Shown one piece after another: positions 32,346-41,499 of a stretch of DNA of 64,000 nt. Both the position numbers and the translations under genes were made by a program. The DNA is from Limnobaculum parvum (GTDB lineage: Bacteria > Pseudomonadota > Gammaproteobacteria > Enterobacterales > Enterobacteriaceae): positions 1,039,001 to 1,103,000 of the forward strand of contig NZ_CP029185.2 of assembly GCF_003096015.2 (NCBI RefSeq), written 5' to 3'. The notes under the pieces are model-generated. The model was given only the letters and a program-made list of their open reading frames with translations. It was not told the origin of the DNA and did no database searches. Position 1 is the first letter of the stretch; every line of letters starts with the position of its first letter.

Positions 32346-33353
32346 ATGAAAAAATTAGGGCTGAAAAGCTGGGTTATCGCAACGATGATTGCGACCTCTT
32401 CTGTCTCTGCTGCGGAGCTGCTGAATAGCTCCTATGATATTTCTCGTGAGCTGTTTGCTGAAATTAATCCGGTATTCGAAAAAGCATGGAAGCAAAAAAC
32501 TGGCGAAGAGTTAACGATCAAACAATCTCATGCGGGTTCATCAAAGCAAGCGCTAGCGATTTTACAGGGCTTGAAAGCCGACGTGGTCACTTACAATCAG
32601 GTGACTGATGTACAGATTCTTCATGATAAAGGCAATCTGATCCCAGCCAACTGGCAAAGCCGTCTGGCAAATAACAGCTCCCCTTATTATTCCACTATGG
32701 CGTTTCTGGTACGCAAAGGAAACCCGAAAAAGATTCACGGTTGGAACGATCTGGTTCGAGATGACGTGAAGCTGGTTTTCCCTAATCCTAAAACTTCTGG
32801 TAACGGTCGCTATACCTATCTGGCAGCCTGGGGAGCCACTAATCTGGCAGATGGTGGTAATGAACAGAAAACTCGTGAATGGATGACCCGCTTGCTGAAA
32901 AACGTGGCGGTGTTTGATGTGGGCGGACGCGGCGCTACGACCTCATTTGTTGAGCGCGGATTGGGTGATGTGCTGATTAGTTTTGAATCTGAAGTGAAGA
33001 ACATTCAGAAGCAGTACGGTGCCGATAATTACGATGTGGTGGTTCCTGACGTCGACATTCTGGCGGAGTTTCCTGTGGCATGGGTCGATCGTAACGTTGA
33101 ACGTAACGGTACGGAAAAGCAGGCTAAAGCCTATTTGGATTTCCTCTATTCCCCGGAAGCCCAGCAAATCTTTACTCGTTACAACTATCGCGTCTATGAC
33201 AAAGCGGCGATGGATGCGGTGAAGGATCAATTCCCACAGGTAAAACTGTTTAAAGTGGAAGATCAGTTTGGTCGCTGGGAGCAGGTAATGAAAGTCCATT
33301 TCAATACCGATGGTGTCTTAGACCAACTGCTGGCTGCGGGGCATAAAAGCTAA
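32346..33353 (+). CDS. cysP: Thiosulfate/sulfate-binding periplasmic protein CysP
   Basis: Substrate-binding protein of the CysPTWA importer. A signal peptide (cleavage after SVSAA, near residue 24) precedes a family-typical start ELLNSSYDISRELFAEINP. SHAGSSKQA and NPKTSGNGRYTYLAAWG are the anion-binding elements of the sulfate-binding fold. Length 335 is standard. ATG 32346 is preceded by GAGAGGG. The 218-base leader with AT-rich sequence is where a CysB-activated promoter would be; no site could be assigned with confidence. Confidence 0.96.
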   Translation: MKKLGLKSWVIATMIATSSVSAAELLNSSYDISRELFAEINPVFEKAWKQKTGEELTIKQSHAGSSKQALAILQGLKADVVTYNQVTDVQILHDKGNLIPANWQSRLANNSSPYYSTMAFLVRKGNPKKIHGWNDLVRDDVKLVFPNPKTSGNGRYTYLAAWGATNLADGGNEQKTREWMTRLLKNVAVFDVGGRGATTSFVERGLGDVLISFESEVKNIQKQYGADNYDVVVPDVDILAEFPVAWVDRNVERNGTEKQAKAYLDFLYSPEAQQIFTRYNYRVYDKAAMDAVKDQFPQVKLFKVEDQFGRWEQVMKVHFNTDGVLDQLLAAGHKS

Positions 33354-34189
33354 TGTTGTTCTCTATACCTGCTAAGCGTGTATTACCGGGTTTCTCCCTG
33401 AGTTTAGGGAGCAGCCTGTTATTTACCTGCTTAATTCTGCTGTTGCCCATGAGCGCATTAGTTATGCAGCTCGCCAAGATGAGCTGGCATGAATACTGGC
33501 AGGTAGTCACCCATCCACAGGTGGTAGCGGCTTATGAGGTCACATTAGCCGCTGCCGCAGTAGCCAGCATCTTCAATGCGGCCTTCGGCATGCTGATGGC
33601 ATGGGTTTTAACCCGTTATCGCTTTCCAGGCCGGACGCTGTTGGATGGCCTGATGGATTTACCCTTTGCTCTGCCAACGGCGGTTGCAGGCTTAACGTTG
33701 GCCAGCCTGTTTTCAACCACCGGCTGGTACGGTACCTGGTTGGCGGAACTGGGAATTAAAGTTTCGTTTACCTGGTTAGGTATTGCTGTTGCTATGGCAT
33801 TTACCAGTATTCCTTTTGTGGTGAGAACCGTTCAACCGGTATTGGAAGAGCTGGGGCCTGAGTATGAAGAAGCCGCCGAAACGCTGGGAGCCAGCCGCTG
33901 GCAAAGTTTTCGTCGGGTCGTTTTACCCGAAGTCGCTCCAGCACTCATGACTGGCACGGTGCTTTCGTTTACTCGCAGTTTGGGGGAGTTTGGTGCAGTG
34001 ATTTTTATTGCCGGCAATATTGCTTGGAAGACGGAAGTGACTTCGCTGATGATATTTATTCGCCTGCAGGAGTTTAACTATGCGGCGGCTAGCGCCATCG
34101 CTTCTGTGATTCTGGCGGCTTCTCTGGTGCTGTTATTTATTGCTAACGTTTTGCAGAGCCGCTATGGCAAACGCGTTGGAGGCCACTAA
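33353..34189 (+). CDS. cysT: Sulfate/thiosulfate ABC permease CysT
   Basis: One of two inner-membrane permease subunits (also called CysU). 278 residues, six membrane segments, and the EAA loop EAAETLGASRWQSFRRVVLP near residue 175 that docks on CysA. Its start shares a base with the cysP stop and its stop with the cysW start (TAATG), the tight coupling expected for subunits needed in equal amounts. Confidence 0.95.
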   Translation: MLFSIPAKRVLPGFSLSLGSSLLFTCLILLLPMSALVMQLAKMSWHEYWQVVTHPQVVAAYEVTLAAAAVASIFNAAFGMLMAWVLTRYRFPGRTLLDGLMDLPFALPTAVAGLTLASLFSTTGWYGTWLAELGIKVSFTWLGIAVAMAFTSIPFVVRTVQPVLEELGPEYEEAAETLGASRWQSFRRVVLPEVAPALMTGTVLSFTRSLGEFGAVIFIAGNIAWKTEVTSLMIFIRLQEFNYAAASAIASVILAASLVLLFIANVLQSRYGKRVGGH

Positions 34190-35064
34190 TGACAGACTTC
34201 ACTGTCCAACAGACATTGAGCTTTCGCCAGATTAACTGGGGTAAGTGGGCGCTTATTATCACTGGTGTGGTGATTTCGTTATTGCTGTTAGTGATACCGA
34301 TGGTGGCTATTTTTGTCACTGCATTTTCTGCCGGACTTGAAGCGCTATGGAATAACCTGAGCGATTCAGACATGCTGCACGCGGTTTGGTTGACTGTCCT
34401 TATTGCGCTAATTACGGTACCGGTGAATCTGGTTTTCGGTACTTTGCTGGCGTGGTTGGTTACGCGTTTTGAGTTTCGTGGCCGCCAGCTTCTGCTGACA
34501 TTGATTGATATTCCTTTTGCCGTATCGCCAGTGGTGGCGGGACTACTGTATTTGTTGTTTTATGGTTCAAACGGTGTGGTTGGCGGCTGGTTGGAATCAC
34601 ACAATATTCAACTGATGTTTTCGTGGCAGGGTATGGCTCTGGTCACTATTTTTGTCACCTGTCCGTTTGTGGTGCGTGAACTGGTACCCGTAATGATGAG
34701 TCAGGGTAGTCAAGAAGATGAAGCCGCTGTACTGCTTGGCGCTTCCGGCTGGCAAATGTTTCGACGCGTCACGCTACCCAATATTCGCTGGGCGCTGCTG
34801 TACGGTGTGGTATTGACCAACGCCCGGGCGATTGGTGAGTTTGGTGCGGTTTCGGTGGTGTCAGGTTCCATTCGGGGCGAGACCTATACCTTACCGCTAC
34901 AGGTTGAGCTACTTCATCAGGATTATAATACGGCTGCCGCTTTTACTGCTGCTGGTCTGCTAACCCTGATGGCGATTGTTACCTTGTTCTTAAAAAGTAC
35001 CCTGCAATGGCGTATTGCCCGTCAGAAAAAGCAAGACACTCAGGAGATAAATCATGAGCATTGA
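34189..35064 (+). CDS. cysW: Sulfate/thiosulfate ABC permease CysW
   Basis: Second permease subunit, 291 residues, six membrane segments, with the EAA loop DEAAVLLGASGWQMFRRVTL near residue 178. It forms the heterodimeric channel with CysT. Start overlaps the cysT stop by 1 base; its end overlaps cysA by 11. Confidence 0.95.
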   Translation: MTDFTVQQTLSFRQINWGKWALIITGVVISLLLLVIPMVAIFVTAFSAGLEALWNNLSDSDMLHAVWLTVLIALITVPVNLVFGTLLAWLVTRFEFRGRQLLLTLIDIPFAVSPVVAGLLYLLFYGSNGVVGGWLESHNIQLMFSWQGMALVTIFVTCPFVVRELVPVMMSQGSQEDEAAVLLGASGWQMFRRVTLPNIRWALLYGVVLTNARAIGEFGAVSVVSGSIRGETYTLPLQVELLHQDYNTAAAFTAAGLLTLMAIVTLFLKSTLQWRIARQKKQDTQEINHEH

Positions 35065-36148
35065 GATTAAAGGTATTAATAAATACTTTGACCAAACCAG
35101 AGTCTTGCAGGACATCTCTCTGGATATCCATTCCGGTGAAATGCTGGCGCTGCTGGGGCCATCTGGCTCAGGAAAAACGACGCTGTTGAGAATTATTGCC
35201 GGGCTGGAGTATCAAAGCTCCGGTCTGTTAAGTTTTAATGGTAAAGATGTGAGCCGCCTTCATGCTCGGGATCGTCAGGTCGGTTTTGTATTCCAGCACT
35301 ATGCGTTATTCCGCCATATGACGGTGTTTGATAATGTCGCCTTTGGCTTGACGGTGCTGCCTCGCCGTGAACGCCCAACGGCAGCGGTAATTAAACAAAA
35401 GGTTGAAGGGCTGCTGGAAATGGTACAACTGAGCCATCTGGCAAATCGCTTCCCTTCCCAATTATCCGGGGGGCAGCGTCAACGGGTGGCATTGGCGCGT
35501 GCGCTGGCGGTAGATCCACAAATCTTATTACTGGATGAACCCTTTGGTGCGTTAGATGCTCAGGTTCGTAAAGAGCTGCGTACTTGGCTGCGTCAGTTGC
35601 ATGAAGAGCTAAAATTTACCAGTGTATTTGTGACTCATGACCAAGAAGAAGCGATGGAAATTGCCGATCGCGTGGTGGTAATGAGCCAAGGGCATGTTGA
35701 GCAGGTTGGTACACCTGAAGCGGTGATGCGCGAACCGGAAAGTCGCTTTGTGCTGGAGTTTCTTGGGGAAGTTAACCAGATTAAGGCGGAAATTAAAGGT
35801 CATCGTTTGCTGGTGGGATCGCATCACTGGCCGTTGGACGTATCGCCAATACATCAGGGGGCGGTGGAGCTTTATTTACGCCCGTGGGAAGTAGAGCTAA
35901 GTGCACAACCGACATCTCGTTGTGTATTGCCGGTACAGGTGATGGACAGCATACCAAAAGGCCATTACTGGCAGCTCACATTGCAACCGTCAGGCTGGCA
36001 ACAAGCGCCACTTAGCGTTACCTTTAGTCATGAACATGGCGCACCACCACAAAAAGGCGAGCGCTACTATATCGGAGGAGAGCGGGCGCGTCTGTATGCC
36101 GGGGATAAGTTGTTGTTGCAAAGCTATCCCTACGCAAAAAGCGCCTGA
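35054..36148 (+). CDS. cysA: Sulfate/thiosulfate import ATPase CysA
   Basis: ATPase of the importer, 364 residues. Walker A GPSGSGKTT (about 36-44), Q-loop VFQHYALF, signature LSGGQRQR (about 135), Walker B ILLLDEPFGALDAQ, H-loop VTHDQEEAM, and a C-terminal TOBE-like regulatory domain (about 240-355). ATG overlaps cysW by 11 bases and is preceded by AGGAG. Confidence 0.96.
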   Translation: MSIEIKGINKYFDQTRVLQDISLDIHSGEMLALLGPSGSGKTTLLRIIAGLEYQSSGLLSFNGKDVSRLHARDRQVGFVFQHYALFRHMTVFDNVAFGLTVLPRRERPTAAVIKQKVEGLLEMVQLSHLANRFPSQLSGGQRQRVALARALAVDPQILLLDEPFGALDAQVRKELRTWLRQLHEELKFTSVFVTHDQEEAMEIADRVVVMSQGHVEQVGTPEAVMREPESRFVLEFLGEVNQIKAEIKGHRLLVGSHHWPLDVSPIHQGAVELYLRPWEVELSAQPTSRCVLPVQVMDSIPKGHYWQLTLQPSGWQQAPLSVTFSHEHGAPPQKGERYYIGGERARLYAGDKLLLQSYPYAKSA

Positions 36149-36157
36149 GGCCTCTAT

Positions 36158-37072
36158 GTGAATAGCCATCTGCATCCGGAAAAGCACGTGTCAACTTTAG
36201 AAGACTATATTGGAAATACGCCGCTGGTAAGACTACAGCGGCTGGCGGAAGGACTGGAAAGTGAGGTTTGGGTTAAGCTGGAAGGCAATAACCCGGCAGG
36301 ATCGGTGAAAGACCGCGCTGCTCTATCAATGATCCAGCGAGCTGAACAGCGGGGTGAAATTCACCCGGGCGATCGACTGATTGAAGCCACCAGTGGTAAT
36401 ACCGGTATCGCTTTGGCGATGATTGCTGCACTGAAGGGGTACTCTCTGCGTTTGATTATGCCGGACAATATGAGTCGTGAACGTCAGGCTTCTATGCGTG
36501 CTTATGGGGCGGAGTTAATTCTGGTAAGCCGTGAGCAAGGTATGGAAGGTGCCCGGGATCTGGCGCAACAGATGGCCACAGAGGGGCAGGGGAAGATTCT
36601 CGATCAGTTCAATAATGATGATAATCCTTACGCGCACTTCACCACGACGGGCCCAGAAATCTGGCGGCAAACTTCAGGTCAGGTTAGCCACTTTGTTTCC
36701 AGTATGGGAACTACCGGAACTATCACCGGCGTTAGCCGTTATCTGAAATCGCAAAGTTCATCTGTTCAAATAATTGGTTTGCAGCCTGCCGAGGGCAGCA
36801 GCATTCCGGGTATTCGCCGTTGGTCTCCCGGATATCTGCCGGGTATCTTTCGCCCTGAACTGGTAGATACCATTATGGATATCAGTCAGGTTGAGGCGGA
36901 ATTTACCATGAAGCAGTTGGCTATCCGTGAAGGTATTTTTTGCGGAGTCAGTTCCGGCGGTGCGGTCGCGGGAGCATTACGTATTGCTGCCCAGAATAAA
37001 GGAGCGATGATTGTGACGGTTATCTGCGATCGTGGGGATCGCTATTTGTCTACTGGGGTATTTGATGAATAG
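36158..37072 (+). CDS. cysM: Cysteine synthase B (thiosulfate-using O-acetylserine sulfhydrylase)
   Basis: PLP enzyme that joins O-acetylserine with sulfide or thiosulfate. PLP-lysine in GNNPAGSVKDRAALSM, phosphate-binding loop EATSGNTGIA, and GTTGTITGVSR are clear; GIRRWSPGYLPGIF is the CysM-type element. Two GTG starts are possible: 36158 with GAGG 7 bases upstream (304 residues) and 36188 with GGAA (294 residues), where VSTLEDYIGNTP aligns with the E. coli start. I report the longer frame. It closes the cysPTWAM operon, 9 bases behind cysA. Confidence 0.94.
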   Translation: MNSHLHPEKHVSTLEDYIGNTPLVRLQRLAEGLESEVWVKLEGNNPAGSVKDRAALSMIQRAEQRGEIHPGDRLIEATSGNTGIALAMIAALKGYSLRLIMPDNMSRERQASMRAYGAELILVSREQGMEGARDLAQQMATEGQGKILDQFNNDDNPYAHFTTTGPEIWRQTSGQVSHFVSSMGTTGTITGVSRYLKSQSSSVQIIGLQPAEGSSIPGIRRWSPGYLPGIFRPELVDTIMDISQVEAEFTMKQLAIREGIFCGVSSGGAVAGALRIAAQNKGAMIVTVICDRGDRYLSTGVFDE

Positions 37073-37147
37073 TATTGGATACTACTGATGGTGAATGCCT
37101 GTAGTCGTTGTGAGCTGGTTATAAACTTAATAAATCAGCACCTGCAA

Positions 37148-37307
37148 ATATTCCGACCGTAAAAACAATGTGCTTATATCTGCATCGAATGCGGTCGGTG
37201 AACCGTCTGTACTTAGCAATGGCGTGCGTCGGGCCTGGCCTGGCTAGGGGCGCTTCGTTGGCTCACGCCAAGTCGACCCCAACACCCGTCCCTCCCGACG
37301 ATTAGCT
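37148..37307 (+). repeat. Interspersed repeat, copy 3
   Basis: Begins ATATTCCGACCGTAAAA and ends near GACGATTAGCTATCTTAA, the same ends as inverted copy 2. The core 37245-37283 (CTAGGGGCGCTTCGTTGGC, ACGCCAAGTCGACCCCAAC) differs from copy 1 at one base. It fills most of the cysM-macB gap. Confidence 0.8.
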
Positions 37308-37352
37308 ATCTTAAGGTACAAAAATTAGACTATCAGATTTTATTCTTGATCT

Positions 37353-37385
37353 GATGCCCACAGTCGTTGCGGGCATTTTGCTTTT
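37353..37385 (+). terminator. Terminator after cysM
   Basis: ATGCCC(A) / (C)GGGCAT hairpin with an 11-base loop followed by TTTTGCTTTT. It ends the cys operon before the convergent macB gene. Confidence 0.65.
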
Positions 37386-37395
37386 ACAGGAAATG

Positions 37396-39354
37396 CTATT
37401 CTCGCTCCAGAGCGTTGATAGGGTCCATTCTTGCGGCTCTGCGGGCGGGGAAGAAACCAAATACCATACCAATCATCGTTGAACAGACAAACGCGGCAAC
37501 GATGGATGTGATGGAGTAGATCATGGAGAAGCTACTGACTAACCGATCGAAGATGGCGCCAATACCCAGAGCCAACCCCACGCCCAATGCGCCGCCTAGC
37601 AGGCAGACTAGAATCGCTTCGATCAGGAATTGCTGCATGATATCGCTGGAGCGGGCACCAACGGCCATGCGTACCCCAATTTCCCGAGTTCGTTCGGTTA
37701 CCGATACCAGCATAATGTTCATCACGCCAATACCACCCACGATCAGTGAAATTACGGCAATCATGGAAACCAGTAGCGTTAGCGTTGCGGTGGTCTTTTC
37801 AATCGTTTGGCGAATACTGTCGGTATTCAGAATAAAGAAATCCTGAGTGCCGTGGCGTTGGGTTAATAACTTAGTAACCCCTTGTTCAGCCACATCCATA
37901 TCAATATTGTCCTTGATACGCACAGTGATACTTCTCAGATATGACTGACCAAGCATGCGTTTCATCACGGTAGTGTAAGGAAGCCAGACGTTAAGGCTTT
38001 CACTGCTGCCAAAGCCACTTTGCTGCTCTTCTGCTACGCCAATGATGCGGGCAGGCAGGTTGCCCAATAAAATCACCTGACCAACGGGATTACTGCTCTT
38101 ACCAAACAGCTTCTCTTTGGTGTTAGCGTCAATGACCACATCCTGAGCCAGAGAATCGACACTGCTTTGGCTAAAGGCCATACCCAGTTCCATTTTATAG
38201 CCGCGTACATCAAAGAACTGTTGGCCTACACCGTTCACCGTCCCCGTCACTGACTGATTATTGACCCGAAAAGTCGTGGAGGTGGAGACGCTGGGGGTAA
38301 CGCTGTGGACATAGCTTTGCTGACTGAGGGCATCCGCATCTGTTCCGCGTAGCGTGTGTATAGTAGAGGCTTTACGATCGCCAAAGTCTTTGCCGGGAAA
38401 GACTTCCAGTGTACTGGTGCCCATTGAGCTGATATCAGCCAGAATTTTCTGACGAGATCCCTCACCCAATGCCACCACGGAAACCACCGAGGCGATACCA
38501 ATAATGATACCCAACATGGTCAGAAAGGTGCGTAAGCGCTGGGAAAACATAGCCAGCAGCGCCATCTTGAAGGCATCAACAAAGCGATCGCGTAGGGCAA
38601 ACCAACCGTTGTTGGTTTTGGTTGCATGGGATGATGACGATTTTTGAACTACAGCTTCTGGTGCTTTATGCACTTTTCGATCGGCGATAATATTGCCATC
38701 GCTGATTTCGATAATGCGTTCTGCGTGTTCAGCAATTTGCATATCGTGGGTAACAATCACCACAGTATGGCCTTGACTGTGCAGATCCTTAAGGATCTTC
38801 AGTACTTCTTGCCCACTGTGCTTGTCTAACGCACCGGTCGGTTCGTCCGCCAGAATAATCTGGCCGCCGTTCATCAACGCACGAGCAATACTCACACGCT
38901 GCTGCTGGCCGCCGGAGAGCTGACTAGGGCGGTAGCTGGTACGTTCATCCAAACCTAGTCGTGTTAATAGCGCTACGGCCCGTTCCTTGCGTTTTTGACG
39001 CTCGGTTCCTGCATAGATAGCAGGAACCTCGACGTTACCCGCGGCGGTTAGATCGCCCAGTAGGTGATAACGCTGAAAGATAAAGCCAAAGTGTTCACGA
39101 CGTAGCTCCGCCAAATCATCGGGAGCCAGTTCATTGGTGGCTCGCCCGGCAATACGGTAAGTTCCGCCGCTGGGCTTATCCAGACAGCCGAGGATATTCA
39201 TCAACGTTGACTTACCTGAACCGGAGGCGCCAACAATTGCGACCATTTCGCCGGAATGAATCGTTAGATTTATTCCTTTCAGGACGGTAACGGTTTGCTC
39301 TCCGGCCGGGAACTGGCGAGAAATATTATCCAGTTGCAGTAACGGTTGGCTCAT
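37396..39354 (-). CDS. macB: Macrolide/peptide export ABC transporter MacB
   Basis: Fusion of an N-terminal ATPase with an inner-membrane permease; with MacA and TolC it exports macrolides, enterotoxin or other envelope-stress substrates. Seen: GASGSGKST, signature LSGGQQQR, ADEPTGALD, then TM1 (about 275-297), a large periplasmic MacB_PCD domain, and three membrane segments near the C-terminus (about 525-635) ending NALERE. I chose ATG 39354; TTG 39357 is one codon upstream. GAGGA within the end of macA is its ribosome site. 652 residues, standard length. Confidence 0.95.
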   Translation of the reverse strand: MSQPLLQLDNISRQFPAGEQTVTVLKGINLTIHSGEMVAIVGASGSGKSTLMNILGCLDKPSGGTYRIAGRATNELAPDDLAELRREHFGFIFQRYHLLGDLTAAGNVEVPAIYAGTERQKRKERAVALLTRLGLDERTSYRPSQLSGGQQQRVSIARALMNGGQIILADEPTGALDKHSGQEVLKILKDLHSQGHTVVIVTHDMQIAEHAERIIEISDGNIIADRKVHKAPEAVVQKSSSSHATKTNNGWFALRDRFVDAFKMALLAMFSQRLRTFLTMLGIIIGIASVVSVVALGEGSRQKILADISSMGTSTLEVFPGKDFGDRKASTIHTLRGTDADALSQQSYVHSVTPSVSTSTTFRVNNQSVTGTVNGVGQQFFDVRGYKMELGMAFSQSSVDSLAQDVVIDANTKEKLFGKSSNPVGQVILLGNLPARIIGVAEEQQSGFGSSESLNVWLPYTTVMKRMLGQSYLRSITVRIKDNIDMDVAEQGVTKLLTQRHGTQDFFILNTDSIRQTIEKTTATLTLLVSMIAVISLIVGGIGVMNIMLVSVTERTREIGVRMAVGARSSDIMQQFLIEAILVCLLGGALGVGLALGIGAIFDRLVSSFSMIYSITSIVAAFVCSTMIGMVFGFFPARRAARMDPINALERE

Positions 39355-39358
39355 CAAA

Positions 39359-40549
39359 TTACATCCTCATCCGCATGCGTGCCGGTTGAGTCGATCCCGC
39401 AGCCCCTGATTCGCTGATAATGACATTTTCACCCTCTTCCAGACCAGAGGTGATTTGTACGTCAACGTTATTGTTGATACCGGTTTTGACTTTCTTCTGG
39501 ACGATCTTTCCCGACGTGTCAACAACCTGAACGCTGGCGTTACCTTGGTTATCCGTATTGTTGAGCGCCGTGGTTGGGATAACAATGGTGTCTTTAGCCT
39601 GATCCAGAACAATGTAGACTTGAGCCGTCATGGATATACGTAGCTTGCCATCCGGGTTTTCCGCATCGAACAGACCGTTGTAGTAAATTGCGGTGGTTGT
39701 AGCACTAGATGAGGTAGTTGTGGTGGTATCGCTGCTATTGATAGAGTCTGGCGCAGGCTCGATGGCGCGTAACTTGGCGCTATAGTGTTTGCCTGGCTCT
39801 CCCAGAATAGTGAAGTAAACCGGCATACCGATTTTAACTTTAGGTACATCTGCTTCAGAAATTTGAGCTTCAATAGTCATGGTGTCTAATTGAGCAACTT
39901 TCATAATCGTTGGAGCACTTTGTACGGCGTTAACCGTTTGTCCTTCCTCAACAGGAATAGCGACCACAACGCCATCAATAGGGGAGCTGATTTTGGTATA
40001 GCCAAGATTCAATTTGGCGGTATCCATCGCGATTTGCGCCTGAATAATTTGCGCATCCAGTGATTCAATTTCCGCTTTAGTGACATCTAATTGGGCTTTA
40101 GCCGCATCATAATCCGCTTGAGCACCAACGCCTTTTGCCAGAATTTGGCTTTGGCGATTGAAGGCTAATTGATAGTTTTTTAACGCGGCTAATTTGGCTT
40201 GACGTTGGGCCTGTACGCTTTTTAAGCCAGCTTCAGCATTATGTAAGTCATTGTTTTGCGGTAGATCATCAATTTCTGCCAGCGCCTGGCCTTTGGTAAC
40301 CTTATCACCCAGCTCTACATGCAGCGCTTTAATCTGACCAGAAACTTGAGCACCTACGTTAACCTGTTTTAAGGCTTTAATGGAGCCGTCTGCCAGAACG
40401 GTTTGCTCTATACTCGTCTTCGTTGCCGGCGTAGTAATATAGTTAGGTTTTACCACTTCGGGAAAAAAGAATAGCTTTATCAACCAACCGGCGATCAAAA
40501 TGGCTGCAATAATCAGCACATATCGTAGTTTGGATGTAGGTAATTGCAT
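39359..40549 (-). CDS. macA: Periplasmic adaptor MacA
   Basis: Membrane-fusion protein linking MacB to TolC. 396 residues: an N-terminal membrane anchor (about 9-27), a biotinyl-lipoyl-like part (ALAEIDDLPQNN), a long alpha-helical hairpin (about 95-165), a beta-barrel, and a membrane-proximal domain ending in basic MRMRM. A Ser/Thr-rich patch (SSDTTTTTSSSATTT) interrupts the beta-barrel region. Co-transcribed with macB, four bases apart. Confidence 0.94.
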   Translation of the reverse strand: MQLPTSKLRYVLIIAAILIAGWLIKLFFFPEVVKPNYITTPATKTSIEQTVLADGSIKALKQVNVGAQVSGQIKALHVELGDKVTKGQALAEIDDLPQNNDLHNAEAGLKSVQAQRQAKLAALKNYQLAFNRQSQILAKGVGAQADYDAAKAQLDVTKAEIESLDAQIIQAQIAMDTAKLNLGYTKISSPIDGVVVAIPVEEGQTVNAVQSAPTIMKVAQLDTMTIEAQISEADVPKVKIGMPVYFTILGEPGKHYSAKLRAIEPAPDSINSSDTTTTTSSSATTTAIYYNGLFDAENPDGKLRISMTAQVYIVLDQAKDTIVIPTTALNNTDNQGNASVQVVDTSGKIVQKKVKTGINNNVDVQITSGLEEGENVIISESGAAGSTQPARMRMRM

Positions 40550-40654
40550 AAGTTTCAGTTGCCTTAAAAGTACTAAACATGGAATAAAAACTTGAGGACT
40601 TCGCTGTCCGTTATGGATTATGCACTAATGTACAATGAGTTTATGGCGTCTGGA

Positions 40655-40692
40655 GTAAGCTCATCATAAGGAAAGTGTAAGGTTTAAGTAAA
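40655..40692 (+). promoter_or_regulatory. Three phased GTAAR half-sites between macA and the two-component genes
   Basis: GTAAG at 40655, GTAAG at 40677 and GTAAA at 40688: same orientation, 22 and 11 bases apart, so on one face of the helix. CpxR and other OmpR-family regulators bind direct repeats of this type (CpxR: GTAAA-N5-GTAAA; here the N is 6). The neighbouring regulator may act here on macAB and on itself. Confidence 0.45.
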
Positions 40693-40815
40693 AGTAGCTG
40701 CATATTACAACCGAAGACGTGAGAATGATAAAAATATATCCGTCATCTTTAGCGTTTGCTACCTTCCGGCAGCCCGAAATCTAACGGATATAAACAGAAT
40801 AATCAGGAGAAAGGC

Positions 40816-41493
40816 ATGAAAATTCTTTTGGTCGATGACGATGTGGAACTTGGCAGTATGCTACGGGAATACCTTCAGGCTGAAGGTTTTTCGGCTACCG
40901 TCGCCTTAACCGGACAGGCGGGCATTGATGGTGCCATGTCGGGAGAATATGCCGCCATGATTCTGGATATTATGCTGCCGGATATGAGCGGTATTGATGT
41001 TTTGAATAAAGTCCGTAAGAAAAGTCGCTTACCCATCATTATGTTGACGGCAAAAGGCGACAATATCGATAGGGTGATTGGTCTGGAGATGGGGGCTGAT
41101 GACTATGTACCAAAGCCTTGCTACCCACGAGAGTTAGTCGCTCGCCTACGCGCCGTATTACGCCGTTTTGAGGAGCATGTTGAGCCTCAGGATGAAGTGA
41201 TTATATGTCTGGGGGACTTATGCCTAGATGCATCTCAACGCACCAGTGAATGGAAAGGGGATGCGTTTGAATTAACAGCATCTGAATTTAATTTACTGAT
41301 GCTGTTAATGAAAGAGAAAGACCGGGTGGTTTCTAAAGATGAACTGTCTGAGCAGGGATTGGGGCGACCAAGGGAAGCTTATGACCGTAGCGTAGACGTT
41401 CATATCAGTAATATCCGTCAAAAATTGAGTCAGATTGCTGGCGATACCTTATCCATTGAGACAGTGCGTAGCATTGGCTACCGCATCAGGTAA
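40816..41493 (+). CDS. OmpR-family response regulator (CpxR/RstA-like)
   Basis: 225 residues: receiver domain with acidic pocket DDD, phosphoacceptor in MILDIMLPD near residue 51 and the Lys in VPKPCYPRELVARLRAVLRR; winged-helix output domain (LTASEFNLLMLLM, RSVDVHISNIRQKL, IETVRSIGYRIR). ATG 40816 is preceded by GGAGAAAGG; the frame extends upstream to 40756 but without support. Paired with the kinase 6 bases downstream and divergent from macAB, it is a likely regulator of that pump. It resembles CpxR but is not the syntenic cpxR locus. Confidence 0.88.
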   Translation: MKILLVDDDVELGSMLREYLQAEGFSATVALTGQAGIDGAMSGEYAAMILDIMLPDMSGIDVLNKVRKKSRLPIIMLTAKGDNIDRVIGLEMGADDYVPKPCYPRELVARLRAVLRRFEEHVEPQDEVIICLGDLCLDASQRTSEWKGDAFELTASEFNLLMLLMKEKDRVVSKDELSEQGLGRPREAYDRSVDVHISNIRQKLSQIAGDTLSIETVRSIGYRIR

Positions 41494-41499
41494 CAAATT

